From: Lachnospiraceae bacterium | GTDB lineage: Bacteria > Bacillota > Clostridia > Lachnospirales > Lachnospiraceae | Length of the DNA stretch: 64,000 nucleotides | Reading direction: 5' to 3' | Assembly: GCA_017476665.1 (NCBI GenBank) | Contig: JAFUZJ010000058.1 | Coordinates: 1-64,000 of the forward strand | Part shown: in pieces, positions 1 through 9,334 of the stretch | Position numbering within the stretch: position 1 is the first letter of the stretch | Layout of the letters: each line of letters starts with the position of its first letter | Notes under the pieces: model-generated | The model's database searches: none | What the model was told of the DNA's origin: nothing | The model's input: only the letters and a program-made list of their open reading frames with translations | Translations under genes and position numbers: made by a program

Positions 1-306
1 ATATACTTTCTTTAACAGCGCTCCGTTGCCCACAATAGAACCGATCGCCTGGTTTGTCCCTTCTGTCATGAATGTAAACAACGCCTGACCAATGATCAGA
101 TATGCGGGATAATTTTCCAGTTCAAACCGAAACATATGGGAAAAGACAAAATACATGACAATCATCACCATTAACGGTTTATGAAAGCTCCAGATGTATC
201 CCAATACACTTCTCCTGTATTTTAATTTTATATCCTTCAGGACCAGCTGTTTGATCAGATCTTTATATTGATAAAGCCGCTGAATCCTCAACCACATTTT
301 ACTCAT
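1..306 (-). CDS. ABC-2 type polysaccharide export permease, N-terminal part (runs off the window)
   Basis: The first ~100 residues of a membrane permease read on the minus strand and continue past base 1. The motif LKDIKLKYRRSVLGYIWSF near residues 20-40, followed by hydrophobic segments, is typical of TagG/Wzm-type permeases that export teichoic acid or O-antigen-like glycans with an ATPase partner. The partner should lie further downstream, outside the window. The ATG at 306 overlaps the stop of the upstream glycosyltransferase gene (ATGAGTAA arrangement) and has GGAAGG 11 nt upstream; an ATG at 297 is an alternative. It is the last visible member of the glycan operon that begins at 7740. 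The family call is solid; the exported polymer is unknown. Confidence 0.85.
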   Translation of the reverse strand, partial: MSKMWLRIQRLYQYKDLIKQLVLKDIKLKYRRSVLGYIWSFHKPLMVMIVMYFVFSHMFRFELENYPAYLIIGQALFTFMTEGTNQAIGSIVGNGALLKKVY

Positions 307-1306
307 AACGAAATATGCCTTCCATTTTTTTGTAGGCTCTGAAAATTAATGCTACACCATAGTACGCTGCCCGGTTTGCCTTCGCAATGCGAATATGCCG
401 AAAAGATTCCATAGTTTGAACGGTTTCCGTTGGATAGTTTTCTTCCAGCCGCGACCAGGCCTCACGAAAAGTATCGTATTTTGCGCCGTCAAATGCATTG
501 CGCAGATAAACATTTGCAATATTATTCATCAGACTGCTGATGTTACGCTTTTTCACAAGATAGAACTTTGAGGTATCGCACTCTCTTTCTCTCCAAAAGT
601 GTAACGAATCTTCTAATATCCGATCAAGCATATCTAAATTTTGAAACGCCTTTTTCGCGCTTATGCTTTGACCGATCCGGCCAATGAAGTATCGATATAC
701 CGGATGATGGATATAATAAACCGTCTTAATATACGGCAAAGGGAAAAAGGTGAATTCAAAGTCATCATAATAGCAATTTTCGCTCATACGTATGTGATTG
801 TAACGAAAAATATCCGTACGGAATGCAACCCCCTGCATATATAATCTTCCCAATTTTTCCGAGATGTCCGAAAACAGGCAGATCTGCTCAGATACAATCC
901 CCGGATAGTACATCAACCGTTTCCTTTTTGACGTTACATCGATTTTGTAATAAGGGGTAAGGATCAGATCGGCCTCTACTTTAGATAACTGTGTTATCAT
1001 AGAAAGGTAGGCTTCTCTTGCAAACAGATCATCTCCGTCCAAAATTTTGATATATTTTCCGGAAGCTTCCTGTAACCCTCTGTTGACTGCCGAACCGTGA
1101 CCACCATTTTTCTGTGTGATCACTCTGAAGTTAGGATGATCTGTCCGATAACGCTCTGCCCGTTCACCCGTGTGGTCCGTACTTCCGTCATTGATCAATA
1201 ATACCTCAACCGTTTTCTCAACTTCCGGCAATAATACCGAATGCAAAACGCGATCTACATATTTTTCTATATTATAAGCCGGTATGAGTACCGTTAAAAT
1301 CTTCAT
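299..1306 (-). CDS. Glycosyltransferase family 2
   Basis: A 335-aa GT-A fold glycosyltransferase. The N-terminus TVLIPAYN, NDGSTD at residues 39-44 and the metal-binding DGDD at 90-93 are classic GT2 features. There is no membrane segment, so it is probably a cytoplasmic enzyme adding a sugar to a lipid-linked glycan from a nucleotide-sugar donor. The gene starts 6 nt after the stop of the GT4 gene and its stop overlaps the ABC permease start, which indicates one transcript. Donor and acceptor cannot be told from sequence. The C-terminal ~100 residues are variable, as is usual in the family. Confidence 0.93.
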   Translation of the reverse strand: MKILTVLIPAYNIEKYVDRVLHSVLLPEVEKTVEVLLINDGSTDHTGERAERYRTDHPNFRVITQKNGGHGSAVNRGLQEASGKYIKILDGDDLFAREAYLSMITQLSKVEADLILTPYYKIDVTSKRKRLMYYPGIVSEQICLFSDISEKLGRLYMQGVAFRTDIFRYNHIRMSENCYYDDFEFTFFPLPYIKTVYYIHHPVYRYFIGRIGQSISAKKAFQNLDMLDRILEDSLHFWRERECDTSKFYLVKKRNISSLMNNIANVYLRNAFDGAKYDTFREAWSRLEENYPTETVQTMESFRHIRIAKANRAAYYGVALIFRAYKKMEGIFRYE

Positions 1307-1312
1307 CTATGA

Positions 1313-2464
1313 TTACTGCTCCATTTTTTGATAAGCATCACGTATTTCTTTTTCGACAGATCTGATATCATACGGCTGCAAATTTCTTCTGTCCTTCGAT
1401 AAAAAGCAGTCAAATTCTCCGTTTTCCCATTTTACCAGTTTATTGATAATACAATTCAGATCCGTAGTCGGGAATCGGCGATCCGGATCTCTGATCAACT
1501 CCCTGTTGCCTCTGACATCGGAACATAGAACAGGCGCTCCAGATGCCATTGCTTCCATCAAAGCAACCGGCATTCCCTCCTGTCTTGACGGAAACACAAA
1601 CAAATCGCATGAAGCACACAGATCTCTTATATCATTTCTGAATCCCAGGAAGAAAACCTGCTGCTCCATGCCGCATTTTTTTACAAACCTCTTATAAAAA
1701 TTAAGCTTATCCCCAATCCCGCATATGTAATACTTTAAATGAGGACAATTCATTTGCTGCAATGCCGTTATGATTGCTTTGTGATTTTTTCTGTTGATCA
1801 ACTCGCCTACGGACAAAAGCATCTTATCCGATTCCGATAAACCGAGCTCTGTTCGGATCCTGACCCGCGTCAATTGCCGCTGTGTTTCGTCCAGAATATA
1901 ATCCCGCACATCTATCCCAATTCCATGTGTATGAACAATATATTGGGCGCAAAACTTATGATTGACCCGTTTAAAATCCTCATCCGTGATCGTTATCAAT
2001 ACCTTTGTCCAATTTGACAGGAAATATTCCAGAGGATAATAGATCAACCAATTATGCAGCGGCGCGCCGTCATAAAAATGAAATCCATGCGCGGTGTATG
2101 CTACAGGAATATTCAACTTATGTCCTACAATACGTGCAGCTACACTGCCGATCGGACTATGGCAATGAATAAATTGATATCTTGTATTTTGGCATAGATC
2201 ATATAGCTGACGGAATGCCTTCAGAAAACCTGCAATATGAGCTGGATTTCTCAAAAAATCAATTTGATAATAACGGATTTTATGCGTGGTAAGATATTGC
2301 TTTAAGTTCCTTATCTCCAAATCCGTGCAGGTATTGCCCTCCCGAAAATTGCAGGCAACTTCCACATCATATCCCATATCCGTTAAGATCCGGATATTAT
2401 TCCTATTGAATTGACAGATCATGGATGCCACCGAAGCGACCAGTAAAACTTTTCGATTGTTCAT
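1313..2464 (-). CDS. Glycosyltransferase family 4 (GT-B)
   Basis: A 383-aa GT-B glycosyltransferase. The N-terminal half has the acceptor-domain pattern with HCHSPIGSVAARIVG near residue 100. The C-terminal half carries SVGELINRKNH and the donor-binding EX7E motif (E296 to E304 in EGMPVALME). It resembles retaining capsule or exopolysaccharide transferases such as EpsD/WcaL types. Its start codon directly follows the stop of the lipoprotein gene, so translation is probably coupled. It works with the GT2 next door and the priming transferase at 7093-7740. The sugar transferred is not predictable. Confidence 0.93.
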   Translation of the reverse strand: MNNRKVLLVASVASMICQFNRNNIRILTDMGYDVEVACNFREGNTCTDLEIRNLKQYLTTHKIRYYQIDFLRNPAHIAGFLKAFRQLYDLCQNTRYQFIHCHSPIGSVAARIVGHKLNIPVAYTAHGFHFYDGAPLHNWLIYYPLEYFLSNWTKVLITITDEDFKRVNHKFCAQYIVHTHGIGIDVRDYILDETQRQLTRVRIRTELGLSESDKMLLSVGELINRKNHKAIITALQQMNCPHLKYYICGIGDKLNFYKRFVKKCGMEQQVFFLGFRNDIRDLCASCDLFVFPSRQEGMPVALMEAMASGAPVLCSDVRGNRELIRDPDRRFPTTDLNCIINKLVKWENGEFDCFLSKDRRNLQPYDIRSVEKEIRDAYQKMEQ

Positions 2465-4039
2465 TTACAACAAATCTTCTCCCCAGCCGATTTCTGCATC
2501 ATTGTCATCATCATTGTTCCCGTTGTTATCCCCGCTGTCAGTATTGTCGTCATTTCCAGAACCGTTGTCTCCGCTATCAGTATTATCCTCATTGTTATCG
2601 GAACCATTGTCCGGATTATCTTCATTGTTACCGGAATTATTGTTATTACCGCTGTCATTATCGTTGCTGTTATTGCCATTATTCGAAGATGCAGGAACAG
2701 ATGATGAGGAATTATCGTCATCGTCATCATCGTCATCATTATCATACACCGGAACTTCCCGAACAGTAGCCGGCTGAGGCGTAGAAACAGTGCTGGTTGT
2801 TGAGGATGAAGATGCCGGTCTGGTCGTAGTAGTTTGTGAGGTTGTCGTATTGTTTGTTGTAGTAGTTGTAGTTGTAGTCGTTGTCTGTGTGCTTGTTTCG
2901 GTTGCCTTAAGCTCCGGCTCTTTTTTCCTCTCGGCAGGTACGCGGGCATCATCTGCCTTTTTTTCTTCCGCATAATTTATAAAGGGATCGTCCGCCATAT
3001 ATTCATCAATTGTTCCAAGACTAACCCATCCTTTTTCGGAGAGATACTGGATCTGCCCATCAAAAATCCGGACCTGCGGATCATCTTTCTGAAGCGTTTC
3101 TGTATTTACCGGCTCGTACACGGAATAGTTCGGATTGGGCGCTACCTGGGACCACTTAGATCGATTTTTAATGTTTTCTCCCGACAGATCCACATATTTC
3201 AGTTCTGCTTTATGATTCCACAAATCATACACATCGCTCTTTGCCTTGCCCTGATGAAACCTGACAGTATGATCCTGGGAAGCAACCTCTCCGTCTGTCA
3301 GACTGCCTTTTTCATATGTGATACTTCCATCGGAACCGTTCAATGTCCATAGTTCAAATGCCCCATTATATTTTCCGTCAACAATATCTGTCTTCAGAAC
3401 CTGTGCCTGCTGATTGGAATAACTCATATAAAGCACTTTTTCAGGGGTACTATAAAACCATACCTGCACAAATTTTACAGCAGCTTCATCGTATCCCACA
3501 GTGATCGCCATCTTATTCTGACCGTTTTCTGTCTGAAAATAATTTCTGGACCCTACAGAAAGCTTAGGCATCATAGTGGTAAACCATGCATTGTCCTCCG
3601 CCAGATGAATTCCCTCGGCCAGGTATTCCTCCAGCTCCATATTCTGGTACATGGCTGCAGCTTCGCTGGCAACCGCTTCCTCTTCTTCTGACAGATTCAC
3701 ATATATATTCTGTAATATTTTAAGAAATTCATCATCCGGAAACAAGCGATATCCTTGTTCCAACGTATCTCTCTGCATGCGTACCAAACCAAGCTCCGCA
3801 TAATTATCTGCCAGACTCAGATAATTTTCCTGGCTGAAACTATCCTGAACATAGCTGATCTCTCTTGCCAGATTCTTCGAATTTTTTGAACTGGTAGTCT
3901 GCTCGGAGGATTCCTGCTTCACAGGCGGCGTCCATTCACTTGCCGCGCTGCCTCCGAAAGAGGCGCAGCCCCCTAAGGACAGCACTCCCACCATAAGAAT
4001 TCCGAGTGTACATTTTCTCTGCAAACCATATTTTTTCAT
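2465..4039 (-). CDS. Lipoprotein with TPR-like region and Thr/Asp/Asn/Ser low-complexity tail
   Basis: A 524-aa secreted lipoprotein. The signal peptide ends in the lipobox SLGGC with the lipid-modified Cys at residue 25. Residues ~55-145 are helical with TPR-like spacing, and residues ~150-360 form a folded domain that I do not recognise. From residue 380 to the end the chain is almost pure Thr, Ser, Asn, Asp and Gly, including runs of ten Thr and eight Asp, and it ends in an acidic GWGEDLL. The tail could be a wall-spanning spacer or a glycosylation substrate. The ATG follows GGAGG with 6 nt spacing. It sits in the glycan operon between the wall hydrolase and the glycosyltransferases. Function unknown. 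Confidence 0.85.
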   Translation of the reverse strand: MKKYGLQRKCTLGILMVGVLSLGGCASFGGSAASEWTPPVKQESSEQTTSSKNSKNLAREISYVQDSFSQENYLSLADNYAELGLVRMQRDTLEQGYRLFPDDEFLKILQNIYVNLSEEEEAVASEAAAMYQNMELEEYLAEGIHLAEDNAWFTTMMPKLSVGSRNYFQTENGQNKMAITVGYDEAAVKFVQVWFYSTPEKVLYMSYSNQQAQVLKTDIVDGKYNGAFELWTLNGSDGSITYEKGSLTDGEVASQDHTVRFHQGKAKSDVYDLWNHKAELKYVDLSGENIKNRSKWSQVAPNPNYSVYEPVNTETLQKDDPQVRIFDGQIQYLSEKGWVSLGTIDEYMADDPFINYAEEKKADDARVPAERKKEPELKATETSTQTTTTTTTTTTNNTTTSQTTTTRPASSSSTTSTVSTPQPATVREVPVYDNDDDDDDDDNSSSSVPASSNNGNNSNDNDSGNNNNSGNNEDNPDNGSDNNEDNTDSGDNGSGNDDNTDSGDNNGNNDDDNDAEIGWGEDLL

Positions 4040-4053
4040 AAATTACCTCCACA

Positions 4054-6207
4054 TTACTGTGCATCACTGATCAACTGATTCAGAAAAATACCTGTTGAAG
4101 AATCTTCCGGATATTTTCCGGAAGCCAGCATTTGCTCCGCAAGCTGATATATGCTTCTGGATTTGATTGGACCATATATCGTTGTTGTAACACCGTCTTT
4201 TTCCAAAACAACATAGCCTCTGAACGCAAATTCTGTCTTATACTGGTCTGCAGGCAAGCCGACCAAAACTGCAGTATAACGCTGTCTGCCGTCTACAGTT
4301 TCAAATACCTTATCAATTGCCTCGCCATTTGCATCCAAACCATAAGAAATACCGGAAACCACTTTGGTTCCATTCTTAATCATTGGCAAATTTACAAGAT
4401 TCGCCTTGTTCATGACCAAGGTTCCATATTCTTTCAACTTATAGCCATCAATTCCATCATCCAACAGTTGTTCTTTCACTTCCTGTGAGATTCCCGTCTT
4501 ACAACGAATTCCGCTCTTGCCGGTGATCCGGATTGAAAATCCGTGATAACTGAGCAGATCTTTTAACTCAGGCTGTTCTGTCACCTGATAATAGCTGCCG
4601 GTGTACTGCAGTGTCCAGACATACATTCCCACAGGCACACCACTTTCATTATACTGATAAACCACAGCATTTGTCATAGTTTCCCCCGGGGCACTGACAA
4701 TATACAATCCATTTCGAGAAATTGCATCGCAGGCAATGCCATCAAGGTAGATCACAGGATCATATCCATCCGGAATCTCAAGGGCTATATTGCTGGAAGA
4801 AACAGGCACAGGACTTGCCTCCTCCGGCATATTCTCAAATACCGGAATCTTAAATACAAACATACTGTCTATGGAATCGGCATCTGAGTACAACTTCATC
4901 ATACTTGCAGCTTCACTCGTAGGCGCGGAAATATTCTGCATATACTGATGGCTGAAAGTTGAATTTGTGGTTACATTGAACTTTTGCAGATATAAGGTAT
5001 CCTGTCCTCTGCTAATGTAGTTCCTGGATATTGTATCTGCGCCTCCGCTGATAGAATAATATGCTCCCTGCCAATCATGATCTTTGGCGTAGGACAGACC
5101 ATTCTCAATATATTCAATATCAGACTCTCCGACTGCGCCTACATTAAAGTAATTATAATACCCCTCATAACCCGGATAAGTACCAGAGATCAGCGGTGAG
5201 GTTCCATCCCTGCCCTGCTCCTGGTAAATTCTGGCCGCCATATGATAAGGACTTACATTCTTTTCCTCGCCCACAGCCTGGATGATCTTTGCAAAGGTCA
5301 TATCCGTACCCGGAGCATTCTGTTCACTGTTCATAAAGGAATTGGACAGGAATGACTCCAGAGCCTCCTCTGTATGATAACTTTCATTGTATGTCAGCTG
5401 TTCAAACTGAAAAATAGCATTCTCTTTCAAGCTGTTTCGCGGATCCATATAAAGGCGCAAAGCTGCTTCCGAAGCAAAATACCAACTGCTGTCGTCATAT
5501 GCTCCCTCCCTATAATAAATCGGAAGAGATTTATGCACAAGACTTTTTCCGTAATCTATCTCATTTGCGATTGCGGTATCCCAGTCAATATCGGTTTCCA
5601 TTGGTACAAAAACCCACTGAGGATGTTCTTCCTTCAGGTCAACCAACGCCTGCTTATAACTGTCCGGGAACTGTTCAATATCCGCATAAAAAGTTGATAT
5701 TCCTAAAACTTTCGACGGGTTTGGAGACTGTGTTTCCAAAGCCTCCGCTACTGCTTTCTTCCAATTTAGAAAACGTTCATCCGCCGTAACCACATTTCCC
5801 GCTGCCACATACCCATAATATTTTACGTTGTGGTCATAAAAGCTGACATAGAACCAGAGATGACTCATCTGATAACCTTCATCTGACAAATTCTGTTCGA
5901 ATTCAGCGCCTTCGATCATCACCGTCTGCCCGCAGGGAATTGTGATGACTTCATTACTGTATCTGCCGGCCTGTTCATAAACAGAAATATGGGAATTCAG
6001 ATAGACAAGCGCCAGGATTGGCTGGTCTGTTGCCATCAAATGCAATTGATCGATCAGCTCATCTATATTCTCTGCGTCCGCCACATTTTCCGCATCATCT
6101 GCCGGCTCCGCAGAGACCGTAAGCTGCATAACAGGATTTATGGTCATCCAGATTATAAGCAATATTGAAATTATACAATTTTTCTTCCATAAAACGCTCT
6201 TTTTCAT
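4054..6207 (-). CDS. Secreted SH3-domain / N-acetylglucosaminidase-like cell-wall protein
   Basis: A 717-aa exported protein. The start is placed at the ATG at 6207 because AGGTGAG lies 7 nt upstream and the previous gene stops at 6216; a longer in-frame start at 6267 would overlap that gene. A signal peptide (ISILLIIWMTINPVMQLTVSA) leads into an SH3-like region around residues 55-140. A glucosaminidase-type domain follows, recognisable by SPYHMAARIYQEQG and the GYYNYFNVGA block, as in LytG/LytB-type endo-beta-N-acetylglucosaminidases. The Glu in YQEQG is the expected catalytic acid. The C-terminal ~250 residues hold repeat-like beta domains. Its place in the glycan operon suggests that it remodels peptidoglycan for surface-polymer display. 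Confidence 0.85.
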   Translation of the reverse strand: MKKSVLWKKNCIISILLIIWMTINPVMQLTVSAEPADDAENVADAENIDELIDQLHLMATDQPILALVYLNSHISVYEQAGRYSNEVITIPCGQTVMIEGAEFEQNLSDEGYQMSHLWFYVSFYDHNVKYYGYVAAGNVVTADERFLNWKKAVAEALETQSPNPSKVLGISTFYADIEQFPDSYKQALVDLKEEHPQWVFVPMETDIDWDTAIANEIDYGKSLVHKSLPIYYREGAYDDSSWYFASEAALRLYMDPRNSLKENAIFQFEQLTYNESYHTEEALESFLSNSFMNSEQNAPGTDMTFAKIIQAVGEEKNVSPYHMAARIYQEQGRDGTSPLISGTYPGYEGYYNYFNVGAVGESDIEYIENGLSYAKDHDWQGAYYSISGGADTISRNYISRGQDTLYLQKFNVTTNSTFSHQYMQNISAPTSEAASMMKLYSDADSIDSMFVFKIPVFENMPEEASPVPVSSSNIALEIPDGYDPVIYLDGIACDAISRNGLYIVSAPGETMTNAVVYQYNESGVPVGMYVWTLQYTGSYYQVTEQPELKDLLSYHGFSIRITGKSGIRCKTGISQEVKEQLLDDGIDGYKLKEYGTLVMNKANLVNLPMIKNGTKVVSGISYGLDANGEAIDKVFETVDGRQRYTAVLVGLPADQYKTEFAFRGYVVLEKDGVTTTIYGPIKSRSIYQLAEQMLASGKYPEDSSTGIFLNQLISDAQ

Positions 6208-6215
6208 ATGCTTTC

Positions 6216-7154
6216 TCACCTGTTCTGATAAATTTTTTTGATACTTGCCTCCAGCGAATCGTTGCAATATCCGTCAAAAGATCTTCTGCTTAACGCCTGA
6301 TCAATGGTTAAGGATCCAAATGCTTTATTGACCAACTTGCCAATCTTGCCCGGAGCATACGAACCCAGTTTCACCAAAAGATTCAACCACGCACAGGGAG
6401 TGATCCGTTTCCCGGCAGCATTTGCAATGGCGCATACTATGTCATAAGTTGCAACATATTCCGTATTTTGAGGATAGAAGATTCCGCCTTCACCGCTGTC
6501 TGCCAGAATCCGCAGGAATTCTGCAAGATTCTCGACATAGATCATACTGCGTTGATTGGAAATTGTGGGAAAGATCAAAATATGTTCCGCAAGTTTCCTT
6601 AAAATCGGGAAATTTCCTTTGCTGTGCGCTCCGTAAACCATAGGAGCTCTGACAATTGCTATTTGAAAATCTTCCGCTGCCAGTTTTGCAAGCTTCCGTT
6701 CCGCCTTTAATTTACTGCTTCCGTAATAATTGGATGGTCTCTCCGGTGTATCCGCCGAAATGTGCTTTGATTTACCAACCCTTGCACCGTCCCCATGTAC
6801 AAGTACACTGCTCATATAGATAAACTGCCGCACACCTTCTTTTCGGGCTTTCCGCGCAGCTTCGACCGCAAGATCACAATTAATTCTGTAATACAGTTGC
6901 TTTTGCTTCGCTGTAATCCGTCCCAAGTCAACATGGGCAATACCTGTCATACAGATTACCGTATCATATCCGGAAAAATCATAATTTTTCCAGGCATCAC
7001 TGCGCTGGGAAAGCCGATTGATATGATAAAATATGTTTCCCAAGGATTTGTTATATTCCCGTAGATAGTGATCTGTACAGACACCCAGATAGCTATTTTT
7101 TCCCAGGATCAATATGTTGAGCGGATTTTGCTGCATTTCTTTCTGATTCCGCAT
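6216..7154 (-). CDS. NAD-dependent epimerase/dehydratase family protein
   Basis: A 312-aa extended short-chain dehydrogenase/reductase. The nucleotide-binding loop ILGKNSYLG at residues ~14-24 is a degenerate GxxGxxG, as seen in WbpV/WcaG-like sugar 4-epimerases and reductases. YYGSSKLKAERKL supplies the Tyr-x3-Lys catalytic pair and SSVLVHG the catalytic Ser region. It probably makes or reduces the UDP-sugar used by the priming transferase. The ATG at 7154 has GGAGGGGAG 8 nt upstream, so the 62-nt overlap with the sugar-transferase gene is real and suggests coupled translation. Substrate unknown. Confidence 0.9.
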   Translation of the reverse strand: MRNQKEMQQNPLNILILGKNSYLGVCTDHYLREYNKSLGNIFYHINRLSQRSDAWKNYDFSGYDTVICMTGIAHVDLGRITAKQKQLYYRINCDLAVEAARKARKEGVRQFIYMSSVLVHGDGARVGKSKHISADTPERPSNYYGSSKLKAERKLAKLAAEDFQIAIVRAPMVYGAHSKGNFPILRKLAEHILIFPTISNQRSMIYVENLAEFLRILADSGEGGIFYPQNTEYVATYDIVCAIANAAGKRITPCAWLNLLVKLGSYAPGKIGKLVNKAFGSLTIDQALSRRSFDGYCNDSLEASIKKIYQNR

Positions 7155-7740
7155 ATGTGGCTCTCCCCTCCATGACGCCGTCTCCTCTTAAGACCTTGAG
7201 AAAACTGAGCAAAAAGCACTTGCAATCCATAAGCGGGCCGATCTTCTTTACATACTCGCCATCATATCTGGCTTTTACATGAATATCCAGCACATCCCTG
7301 CCGTTCACCTGCGCCCATCCGGTCAATCCTGGGCGGACATCATTGGCTCCGTATTTATCCCTTTCAAGGATCAGATCTTGTTGGTTCCACAATGCCGGTC
7401 GCGGTCCTACGATTGCCATGTCCCCTTTTACAATATTGATAAGTTGCGGCAGTTCATCCAGACTGGTTCTCCTTAAAAATCTTCCGACTTTTGTGATATA
7501 ATCTTCGGCATGATACAATAAATGTGTCGGAATATCTTGCGGTGTATCGATACGCATCGTGCGAAATTTTAAAATATAAAAAGGGATTTTATGGATTCCC
7601 ACCCGTTTCTGTCTGAAAAAAACAGGCCCCTCTGAGTCAAGTTTTATGGCGACCATTAAGATCGCAAACAACGGCATTAAAATTACCAGTGCAAAAAAAG
7701 CAATCAACCTGTCTAAAAAATTCTTTATGTGAATATACAT
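7093..7740 (-). CDS. Undecaprenyl-phosphate sugar-1-phosphate transferase (bacterial sugar transferase)
   Basis: A 215-aa monotopic membrane enzyme of the WcaJ/PglC/EpsL family. It has one hydrophobic N-terminal hairpin (residues ~10-33), then the signature GPVFFRQKRVG, FYILKFRTM, LRRTSLDELPQLINI, GDMAIVGPRPA and RPGLTGWAQVNGRD. It loads the first sugar-phosphate onto undecaprenyl phosphate and so initiates the glycan. As the first gene of the minus-strand cluster it probably sets operon expression. A TATAAT -10 box lies at 7789-7794 on the minus strand without a convincing -35. AGAGG precedes the ATG. Confidence 0.95.
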   Translation of the reverse strand: MYIHIKNFLDRLIAFFALVILMPLFAILMVAIKLDSEGPVFFRQKRVGIHKIPFYILKFRTMRIDTPQDIPTHLLYHAEDYITKVGRFLRRTSLDELPQLINIVKGDMAIVGPRPALWNQQDLILERDKYGANDVRPGLTGWAQVNGRDVLDIHVKARYDGEYVKKIGPLMDCKCFLLSFLKVLRGDGVMEGRATYAESERNAAKSAQHIDPGKK

Positions 7741-7841
7741 ATATGATTCCTCTTCGGGGCAGAAATCGCAGTTGCCTTATACACTCTCATTATAATATCT
7801 GCATTCAATTCAGGCATCAGATAAAATATAACAGTAATTCC

Positions 7842-9173
7842 TTATTTTTCCTTTTTCTCACGTCCTGTTTTTTGACGTGCTTTCTCTTGCCTCTGCAGAT
7901 CAATCTTTTGCTGATATTCAGGCACAAATTCAGTAAATCCATCTTCTTCAATTGATGCAACTGTCATATATTTCTTGGTTTCTGTCGGTAGATTCTTCTT
8001 CTGAAGAGAATGATTGATCCAATGACGGATACCTGCATAAATAACAGCAAAAATCGGGACACCGACAATTAACCCCAAGACCCCAAACGCTCCGCCAAAT
8101 AAAGTGATCGCAAAAATAACCCAGAATCCGGTAAGACCGGTAGATTCTCCCAAAATTTTAGGCCCCAGAATATTGCCGTCAAACTGCTGTAAAACAATAA
8201 TAAAAATAACAAAGTACAGCGTCGTTAACGGATGCATGGGATCCACCAAAAAAATCAGGATTGCCGTCGGAACTGCACCGATCGCAGGTCCAAAGAAGGG
8301 GATAATATTGGTCACTCCAATAATCACACTGACCAAAGCAGCATATGGGGTATTCATCAAAGTGGTGCCGATAAAACAGATCAATCCTATGATCACAGAA
8401 TCGATCACCTTGCCGCTGAAAAAACCAACAAAAGTTTTATGCGTAAACCGGGATGTCTGAATGATAGAATTGGCGGTTTCCCGATCTGAAAAAGCATATA
8501 GCATTTTTTTTGCCTGACCGGCAAACTTTTCTTTACTGGTCAGCAAATAAATTGAAATGATAATACCGATGATCCAGTCCAACAACACACTGATCACATT
8601 ATAAACCCCAAGAGATATCTTCTTTAAGATCTCACCACCGGTTGAAATAGACAATAATTTATCGTTTAACCAATCTTCAAAATTACCTGAATACTGATTT
8701 ACAAGCTTAATAAGATAATTTCCTACATCAGGATTATCCTCCAACAGCTTGTTGATCACATTCGTTGCATTTTCAATATAGGTATCATAATTTGATACCA
8801 GATTTGTTATACTGGGCACGATCTGGGAGACAAACATAGAGATCAATACATATATCACAACAAAGAAAAAAAACATTGTGATCAGCACGCTGACTCCTCT
8901 GGTAAGCGAACGACGTCTTTTTTCAGTCTTCATGGGAATTTTTTGCATAAGAGGTTTTATAAAACGATATTCCAATTGATTCATAGCCGGAGTCAGGACG
9001 TAGGCTATCACAAATCCATAAATAACAGGCATCAAAATATTGACAATCCTGCTGAATCCTTCCTTTATATTTGCGCCATGAAACATCAGATAATAAAACA
9101 AAATGCTTGCGGCGACTACGCAAAATGCAGTTATTCCCCAGCGTACATATCTATTATTTAAATGCAGTTTCAT
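7842..9173 (-). CDS. AI-2E family transporter (PerM/YdiK-like)
   Basis: A 443-aa polytopic membrane protein with about eight hydrophobic segments. The family signature GVTNIIPFFGPAIGAVP lies in the C-terminal half, and a charged tail rich in Lys, Glu, Arg and Gln ends the protein. Members are annotated as autoinducer-2 exporters, but some act as Na+/H+ antiporters, so the substrate is open. The gene is monocistronic with its own promoter (9216-9244) and GGAGG upstream of the ATG. It converges on nothing; the next gene downstream is the glycan operon, 100 bp away. Confidence 0.9.
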   Translation of the reverse strand: MKLHLNNRYVRWGITAFCVVAASILFYYLMFHGANIKEGFSRIVNILMPVIYGFVIAYVLTPAMNQLEYRFIKPLMQKIPMKTEKRRRSLTRGVSVLITMFFFFVVIYVLISMFVSQIVPSITNLVSNYDTYIENATNVINKLLEDNPDVGNYLIKLVNQYSGNFEDWLNDKLLSISTGGEILKKISLGVYNVISVLLDWIIGIIISIYLLTSKEKFAGQAKKMLYAFSDRETANSIIQTSRFTHKTFVGFFSGKVIDSVIIGLICFIGTTLMNTPYAALVSVIIGVTNIIPFFGPAIGAVPTAILIFLVDPMHPLTTLYFVIFIIVLQQFDGNILGPKILGESTGLTGFWVIFAITLFGGAFGVLGLIVGVPIFAVIYAGIRHWINHSLQKKNLPTETKKYMTVASIEEDGFTEFVPEYQQKIDLQRQEKARQKTGREKKEK

Positions 9174-9215
9174 AATGTTTTACATCCTCCAAAGCCTAAG
9201 CATCCCATTATTTTT

Positions 9216-9244
9216 ATCATACAACAATTTTCTATATATCACAA
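9216..9244 (-). promoter_or_regulatory. Sigma-A-type promoter of the AI-2E transporter gene
   Basis: On the minus strand TTGTGA (9239-9244) and TATGAT (9216-9221) are separated by exactly 17 nt, about 45 bp upstream of the start codon at 9173. It lies in the divergent gap with ttcA. No operator-like repeat was seen. Confidence 0.6.
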
Positions 9245-9334
9245 GTATTTTTGGTTGTATCAGCAATAAAAAAGGAGTAAAATTACGAAGGAAAGAACAA
9301 TTCATTAATGGGAAAGACATAAGAGGGTTTATTT

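Noticed and set aside
2461..2973. Long alternative frames (minus 170 aa, plus 114-118 aa) through the low-complexity tail
   Set aside because: They result from the repetitive codons of the lipoprotein tail; they have no Shine-Dalgarno and no domain content.
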